Shown: positions 58,050 to 64,000 of the stretch, one piece after another
How positions within the stretch are numbered: position 1 is the first letter of the stretch
Layout of the letters: each line of letters starts with the position of its first letter
Source of the DNA: Talpa occidentalis
Taxonomy: Eukaryota > Chordata > Mammalia > Eulipotyphla > Talpidae
Assembly: GCF_014898055.3 (NCBI RefSeq)
Contig: NW_023600993.1
Span: forward strand, 17,016,850-17,080,849
Direction of reading: 5' to 3'
Length of the DNA: 64,000 nt
The notes under the pieces: model-generated
The model's database searches: none
What the model was told of the DNA's origin: nothing
What the model saw: the letters and a program-made list of their open reading frames with translations, nothing else
Program-made: the position numbers and the translations under genes

Positions 58050-59280
58050 TTGTCATGATCATCAATATTCTAACCATCAAATAGAAGTACACAAAGACCT
58101 ATAGTCTGACAGAAATTTTAAAATTTAAAAAGATTTTTGGAAGGAAGAAAGGTAGTAAAAGGTAAAAAGAAATATCCATGTTCAACTTCATTTTTCAAAA
58201 CTTCACTAGTATATTCAAAGTCTCATATTTCCCTACAAATATTAAAAGAAATTTCAAGAGAATTGTACTATCACTTTATATCAGCAGGCTACAATTTTTA
58301 GTAAATTAGTGAAATATACCAGAAAGAATTGTTCGCATCTAGGTTGCCAAAAGGCCAATTTTTATTTTACTTATTTAGCCAAGGGAGGCAGGGGGAAAAG
58401 AGTTGTATTTCTCAAAATCAGGTTTATTGATTCTGTTTTAAGTACATTATCAAGCTCAGATGTGTAAGTCACCAACTGCTTCATACCAGCTGACTCAGTG
58501 AGCAAACCAAGATCCAAGGGATTTCATTTTCACCTTAGAAAGTCAATTTCCAAAGTCAAGGTAATTTTCTTAAGCTTTCATGCTCTATTTTCCTTTAACT
58601 AAAACTGAGGTATCACAGTATTAATTTACCAGTAGGAAAAATGTTTGATATTATCTATTTGCTAAAGCATGTTTCTTAGCTTTTAATCACTCCACCTCAG
58701 AAAAAACCTCCAACTTCAGTTTGAGATGACAAAATTCTGCAATTAAATGTAGTTAATTTTTAATCGGGTCATTTTGTCTTTTTAAGCAGAACATAGTTTC
58801 ACATTTCTGAAGCAAATTTCAAAAGACCCACAGCACAACTTTCTGTTTTGCTTCATCTTGCTTAAAGCGACAGTTGGATTTAGAGAATTCCTCAGTTACA
58901 AGAGCTGGTTTTCCCTCCAGGAGAATATTCTATTTGCTCTTCTCCCACCATCTTCTCCCAAGTGAAGTTACCTTCTTCTTTGAGCAGCACATCTAACACT
59001 TGAAAAATTTCATTTCTTGATGTTCTTTCTAAAATGATTTGGGACCTGGGAATTTTCACTCTTGTGCTTGACAAATAATAATTGTTGATTGAGAAATAGG
59101 AGGAAGCTGAAAGTACTTCCTGTAAAATGATTTAAAATGTGTAGCCGCTGCACTGTGATATACTGTGGCAGAATAACAGTCTTTTTATGAAAAGGCAATT
59201 CAGAGTCAACTGTGTGAGGAAGCGATACCTAGCCCTCCCCAAATTCAGGACAGAAAGAATGCTCAAAAAGCAAAAAAAAA
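58050..59280. other. Unassigned AT-rich DNA
   Basis: No gene is recognised. AGCTGACTCAGTGAGC at 58489-58504 contains an AP-1/MAF-like core, with unproven function. Confidence 0.35.
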
Positions 59281-59282
59281 AA

Positions 59283-59543
59283 GGGCCTCCCCTGGTGGTG
59301 CAGGTGGTTGAGCGCTGCACTGTGAAGCTGTCCGCAGCCTCTGCAGCGCCTGTTCCCACATGGCGTGGCAGACCTCTCCTGTCACGCCCGCTGCTCCCCT
59401 CAGCAGTGTGTTTCGTTAGTCTGCCTGTTCTGTTCCCCGCTCTGTCTCTCTTGAATCCTCTCACCCTCCCGCGCATCTGGCTTGTACCCTGGTTCTTGTA
59501 TAAATAAATAAATAAATCTTTAAAAAAAAAAAAAAAAAAAAAA
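59283..59543 (+). mobile_element. tRNA-derived SINE, intermediate subtype
   Basis: The head is A-like (CAGGTGGTTGAGCGCTGCAC) and the body B-like (GTCTCTCTTGAATCC). The B-box and the linker between CTGCAGCGCCTGTTCC and CACATGG are deleted, so the internal promoter is lost. The tail is TATAAATAAATAAATAAATC plus about 22 A. No clear target duplication is visible. Confidence 0.9.
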
Positions 59544-59544
59544 C

Positions 59545-60110
59545 CTGGTATTCTGGATTTCACAGGAGATAGAAAGAAACATCTAATAATCAGTGACCTA
59601 TTTCTTTTGATGAAACATGCATATCATGCTCAAATAAGGCTCACATTAGCCCAAAGAACATCAGAGGCTCCACGACCAACTAAGCAGTTAGGAAGGCAGG
59701 ATCAAAGATGATTAATATGATGAATTCCACTGATCGGGAAGATACCATGAGGGAGGAAAAAAACACCTTCCTCCAAGCCCATTTTAAAAAATGGAAAAAA
59801 TTTCATACATGTCTATACGTTTTAAAAGAGAGAATTCAGTTCTTTGAATGAGTGACGATTCTATAATCAAAATAACAATGAAATGTGTTATGCATTCAAA
59901 TATGGTACAAAGGAAAGGCATTCCTCTACCATCTATAAGCACAGTAAGAGTACATTATAGTTTTAATGGTGCTTGAGCACTTGTCAGGATTTTAGCAAAT
60001 GCCTTTAGTTTGTCAGAATCGCCTCTTTGCACGCATGTGCGAGTGTGTGTGTTCCTAGACTCCATACTAACCCATTTCAGAATCTCCAGGTGGCTGACAA
60101 AACTACATCT
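59545..60110. other. Unassigned DNA
   Basis: No gene or confident repeat is seen. Confidence 0.4.
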
Positions 60111-60124
60111 TCTAAAGCTCTTCA

Positions 60125-60372
60125 AGGCCTCCCTGGTGCCTCGGGGGTCAGGCTCAGCACCATCACCACCACAGCCTGAATTCAATCCCCGGGCAGGGAG
60201 CTCACCCACATGGCACAGCAGACGGCTCCTGTCTCACCAGCTGCTCCCCTCAGCAGTGTACTTCAGTAGATCTGCCTGTTCTGCTCCCCATTGTCTCTGC
60301 TGAATCCTCTCACCACCCACACCTCTGGCCTACACCCTAGTTCCTGTATGCATAAATAAATAAAATAAATCT
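60125..60372 (+). mobile_element. tRNA-derived SINE, older subtype B
   Basis: A diverged copy from GGCCTCCCTGGTGCCTCGG to a tail GCATAAATAAATAAAATAAATC. The target-site duplication CTAAAGCTCTTCA at 60112-60124 and TTAAAGTTCTTCA at 60373-60385 has two mismatches. Confidence 0.9.
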
Positions 60373-60389
60373 TTAAAGTTCTTCAGATG

Positions 60390-63300
60390 ATTCTGCTAGA
60401 TACCAGGTTTTGAGGACATCTGCCTTAAAGGATAAAACTAAGACAATTTTCACTGTCATATTTTGACTCATTCTCACTTTTTGTGCAAAATACATCTGGA
60501 AGTACTCATCTCACCCCATCATTGAGACCACTCAATATGTCAACCTAAACAGGTGTTGGCCAAAAGAAGCTCTTGCTTCTTTGTCATTATATCACATTCA
60601 AGGAATCAGAGAAACCCTAAATAGGCGTGCTTTTCCAGAGAGAAAATGTTGACATTTTGCTACTTAAGTTCTTCCTTCATTGTAATTTACTGGTACTAAG
60701 CTGTACTTTCATCATCCCAAGAGGAATTCTGGAATCTGGCAAGAGCATAGTAACATCTTAAGGCAAAAATCGTTTATAAATAATAGGAACCACATTCTGT
60801 GGTGAATGGGGCAATGTGGGACAGATGAGACACAGACTTTGAGATCTCAAGGAGTGTGCCAAATATTTTCCTATCCACAACAAGAAAACTAAAACTAGCA
60901 TTTATTGTTCAATCTCTGTCAAACCCTAATTTTGTGACATCATGTGTATTTACTCTTTATTCTAGCCCAGTACAATTAACTCCACCGTCTTTTTTGGATT
61001 GTGAAGAGAAAAGAAAAAAATGTCCATGAGGGATTTGAGTGTAGTGCTTTGCAAATATTCACCACTAATACGTGCTCTCAGCTCATTCTGCACACAACTA
61101 GCTCTCCAGACAGCTCTGGTCCCATGATTCCCCGTGGGAAATAATGGATAAAACAGCCAATTGTGTTCTTCCCAAGGGCACTTTATATACCCACAGAAAT
61201 GATTCAAGAATTTGGATTTTTATTTGCAACATTCAGACAATCTCTTGCAGTCCTGGGAGAACACTTCAGGCAGGGAGATTGGCAGGAAAAGAGATTTTTT
61301 GAAAGAAAAAAACCTACCTAAATACCTTAGAGAACACAAAAAGAAAGCTGGAGAAGCATTATGTTCCTCATTGATTAGAATGATTTTCCATCCAAATCTT
61401 CAATGGAAAGTAGAGAAATTTTTCAGGATAATGTGATCAAAAATATATCTCATATTTCTTATTCAACTCAGATTATCCCAAATGTTCTGTACTACTGAAA
61501 ACATGCATGCATCTTCAGTAATCTCCTTTTCTGAATTTTATTAGTTTATTTTTTTCTTTTTATTAGGCAAATATTCCATGTTAAATATCTTAGATTTTAA
61601 GCAGCCAGAAAATCAGTAACCTCAAAGATTCCACACCTGCTTCTACCACAATCAGTATTTAGATTCTGTACCCACCACAACTGTCAGCACATCTAAATAG
61701 TTCCTAAAATAATAAAACATGTATAATGAATGTTGTGGAAAAATATTTCCTGAATTAAATGTAAACACAAATGTCAGTTATAGAGTTAGGGAGCACATTC
61801 ATATATCAGAAGCTGTAATAAAGACACAAGGTGAAAAGTAAAAGAAATACAGCTGTTGATACACATCTGGAATAGCCCTGTGAGCATTATGTAATCTCTC
61901 TGCATGACAGTCTTGGCTCAATATTAAAGGACGATGATGTAGTGTCACATTTCTTGAAGCATTTGAGTGTGGACAATTGCAAACTCACATATCCAACAGT
62001 ATGACTTCTATTTTGAGGATGAAAGGGTTTCTGGATTGCTCTGCTGTTGGCATTTTGTTTGTAAGGAGTTTAGAAGAGATGACAAAGTATAAAAATTTCC
62101 TCTGGTACAATCAATAGCAACAACCTGTCCAGTAGAGAGATACACAATCACAAAGGTTATTTTAAATTTCCTAGTAGTCACATTAGAAAAATAAAAAGAT
62201 ACAAATGAAATCAAACTCAATAGTATGCTCTCTTTAATTCAACACATTCAAAACATTATTTCAACATGTAACCAACATAAAAATAATTATTAATGCAAGA
62301 GTTTACTTTTTCTTACAGGGTCACTGAAATCCTGTAGACATTCAGCTAGCCATAGCCACATTTCAATGTGCGAAGCTCACACAGCTATTGGCCACTATAC
62401 AAATAGAACATACAAAGAGTCTTTCTATCATCTCAGGAAGTTCTAGTGGGCAGTGTTGACCTAGGGTATTAGGAACTTAAAAACCAGAAATAATTCCCAT
62501 TGTTAGAGAGTTGGTCTGTGGACCTGCAGTCAGAACCACTCAGGTGTCTTCCTATATGCTCAGGTGTCTTCTCTGGGGTTAATGATTCCATTTAGAAAAG
62601 CCCAAAGTCTCCCAACTATAACATGAACATCAAAGAAATTAAAGGGTTTGAAAATGATGATTTCCAAGGCAAGTCCCATTCAGTTCTCATAGCCTCTCAG
62701 GTAACTATTACAGAAGCTGCATGAACAATATTACCTGACCTTAAAAGGAAAGTCTTGTTTCAAACTGACTATATACATAGCATTGCTTTTCTCTGTATCT
62801 ACATCATACCTTATGAGGGACGCACAAACTGTTAGAACTTGGCTTTCTCTTTCGCTGTTTATCAGTGTTTTCTCCAGCAGGGACAGGCACAGAGCCCAGG
62901 AGACATTCTGCCCTGGAGTATGTCCAGGAGTCCCCCTGCAGCACACTGCTCTCACTCAGAAGTTCAAGTGCAAACCCAGCAGCCTCTTCCTCCCCTCTCC
63001 TTAAGTAAAGTTGCTAAAATAAATGACTCTTTGTAAGATGCCATAATAAGAGGAAAATATATGGTTAAACCATTTAATAAAGCACAAATTTACTGATACT
63101 ACCCCACTGTGGGTATGTGAATTGGTGAATTCAAATATATACATTCATCAATGTATAAAGACTGCCAGCTACCCCACCTGTCATTTCTACTCAGTGAGCA
63201 TATGGGCTTCAGAAAGAGCAAATGGTCTCATTTCCCTCTACATTTGAACATCTTTTTGCTACGAATATCATCTGGTCTTTTAAACAAAATATTTGTCATA

Positions 63301-63600
63301 TGTATAGCTCCTAAACTCAGCTGTGTGCTTTACTGCCTAAGTAAGGGATGAGTCAAAGATATTTTGACAATATTCACTTTCTGCCTCAAGAGTTGATTAC
63401 ACATCCTACCTCCTGAGTGTATGGGCAAATTTTATTTAGTGAGTTTATCCAAGATGACTTATTGATGCTGACATTGTAATAGGGAATAAAAAAGCATGTA
63501 CATAAACGACTATAAAACTAGACTGGAAACCATAATAGATGTTAGATAGTTAAAACAAAATATGAAAGTTCCCCAGATAAAGTAACATTTCCACCAGTTC
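60390..63600. other. Unassigned AT-rich DNA
   Basis: No gene is recognised. 62850-63035 (with GCTAAAATAAATGACTC near its end) has a more GC-rich, LTR-like look, but I could not find TG...CA ends. The rest shows nothing I can name. Confidence 0.35.
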
Positions 63601-63765
63601 TAGAGAAGACTTCTTAGAGAAAGTGGCATTTAAGACAGGCCTTCAAAGAGAAGATTTCAAAGAACCGGATGGGACAGAACAACTTTATACCCTGAAGGAA
63701 TTCACACAAATAAATGCACGAATGCATGAAAATGAAAAATAACAGTAGGTGCTAAAGAAATAGAC
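63600..63765. repeat. Ancient unnamed interspersed repeat
   Basis: GACTTCTTAGAGAAAGTGGC, ATTTAAGACAGGCCTTCAAAG and CAGTAGGTGCTAAAGAAAT resemble a common ancient mammalian repeat, also hinted at in 43265-43445. I do not assign a name. Confidence 0.3.
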
Positions 63766-64000
63766 AGTAGGCTTCCAGTTCAGCCAACATGCAAAAAGCA
63801 TTTTTAAATAGTGAGGAAATGTGTGTGGGATATATACTTAAGTCCAATCCCAAAAATTAATTGTGGTAGAACAGGCTGTGATTATAGGCCCCAGCGTGCA
63901 TAACCGTTCACACATCATAGATATTTGCTTTCCATTCATGTAGCAGTTACTTATAGAAATTTCTACCTTAGTGCATGCCATACTTAACATGGTAATTAAG

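Noticed and set aside
62839..63036. GC-richer patch with AATAAA, possible LTR
   Set aside because: No TG...CA termini or target duplication could be found, and no second copy is present in the window.

Overview
This is a nuclear, AT-rich, intergenic- or intronic-looking window from a placental mammal. I recognise no host protein-coding gene, rRNA or tRNA gene. It holds 18 copies of a tRNA-derived SINE, a nearly intact young LINE-1 (L1), a second broken young L1, old L1M-type relics, MaLR/ERV LTRs and MIR/MER5-like fossils. The mixture of L1, MIR, MER5-like and MLT1/MaLR-like repeats indicates Eutheria. The SINE has a tRNA-like head with a GGTTCGATCCC B-box and a tail carrying AATAAA plus TCTTT. 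It does not look like Alu, B1/B2, the equine ERE, canine SINEC, cetartiodactyl CHR/Bov-tA or bat VES. By elimination I lean weakly to a pangolin or another less-sampled laurasiatherian; this is an inference, not an identification.

Layout. 1-8340: SINEs, one solo LTR (3141-3417), old L1 3' ends (3726-3960, about 4380-5758) and a MIR. 8353-14976: a SINE whose 3' tail was split by a full-length + strand L1 (8613-14935). That L1 has a 1.2 kb GC-rich 5'UTR, an intact ORF1, and an ORF2 broken by one single-base deletion that leaves an overlapping TAATG stop/start. 15000-19800: mostly unassigned AT-rich DNA. 19835-21110: an MLT1-like LTR split by two head-to-tail LTRs of one ERV family. 21900-30010: SINEs, MaLR LTRs, MIR/MER5 fossils. 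30190-35470: remains of one old + strand L1M, riddled with SINEs and an LTR. 35500-43900: mostly unassigned. 43937-52000: a 112-bp SINE lacking its 3' half, L1 3' ends, a SINE with a GATA microsatellite tail, and a 3.5 kb internal fragment of the young L1 on the - strand. 52440-64000: an old L1, MER5/MIR fossils, four more SINEs, and a possible conserved noncoding segment near 57110-57420.

How the parts relate. The young L1 encodes the RNA-binding chaperone (ORF1p) and the endonuclease/reverse transcriptase (ORF2p) that normally mobilise L1 RNA and, in trans, SINE RNA. Many SINEs here keep good 10-18 bp target-site duplications (TSDs) and oligo(A) tails, as expected of L1-driven retroposition. 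The two young L1 copies are very similar at protein level, so the family was recently active. No previously undescribed gene system is evident. The most informative structures are the split ORF2, a heptad-repeat length difference in the ORF1p coiled coil, the 215-codon antisense frame in the L1 5'UTR, and the tandem LTR pair.
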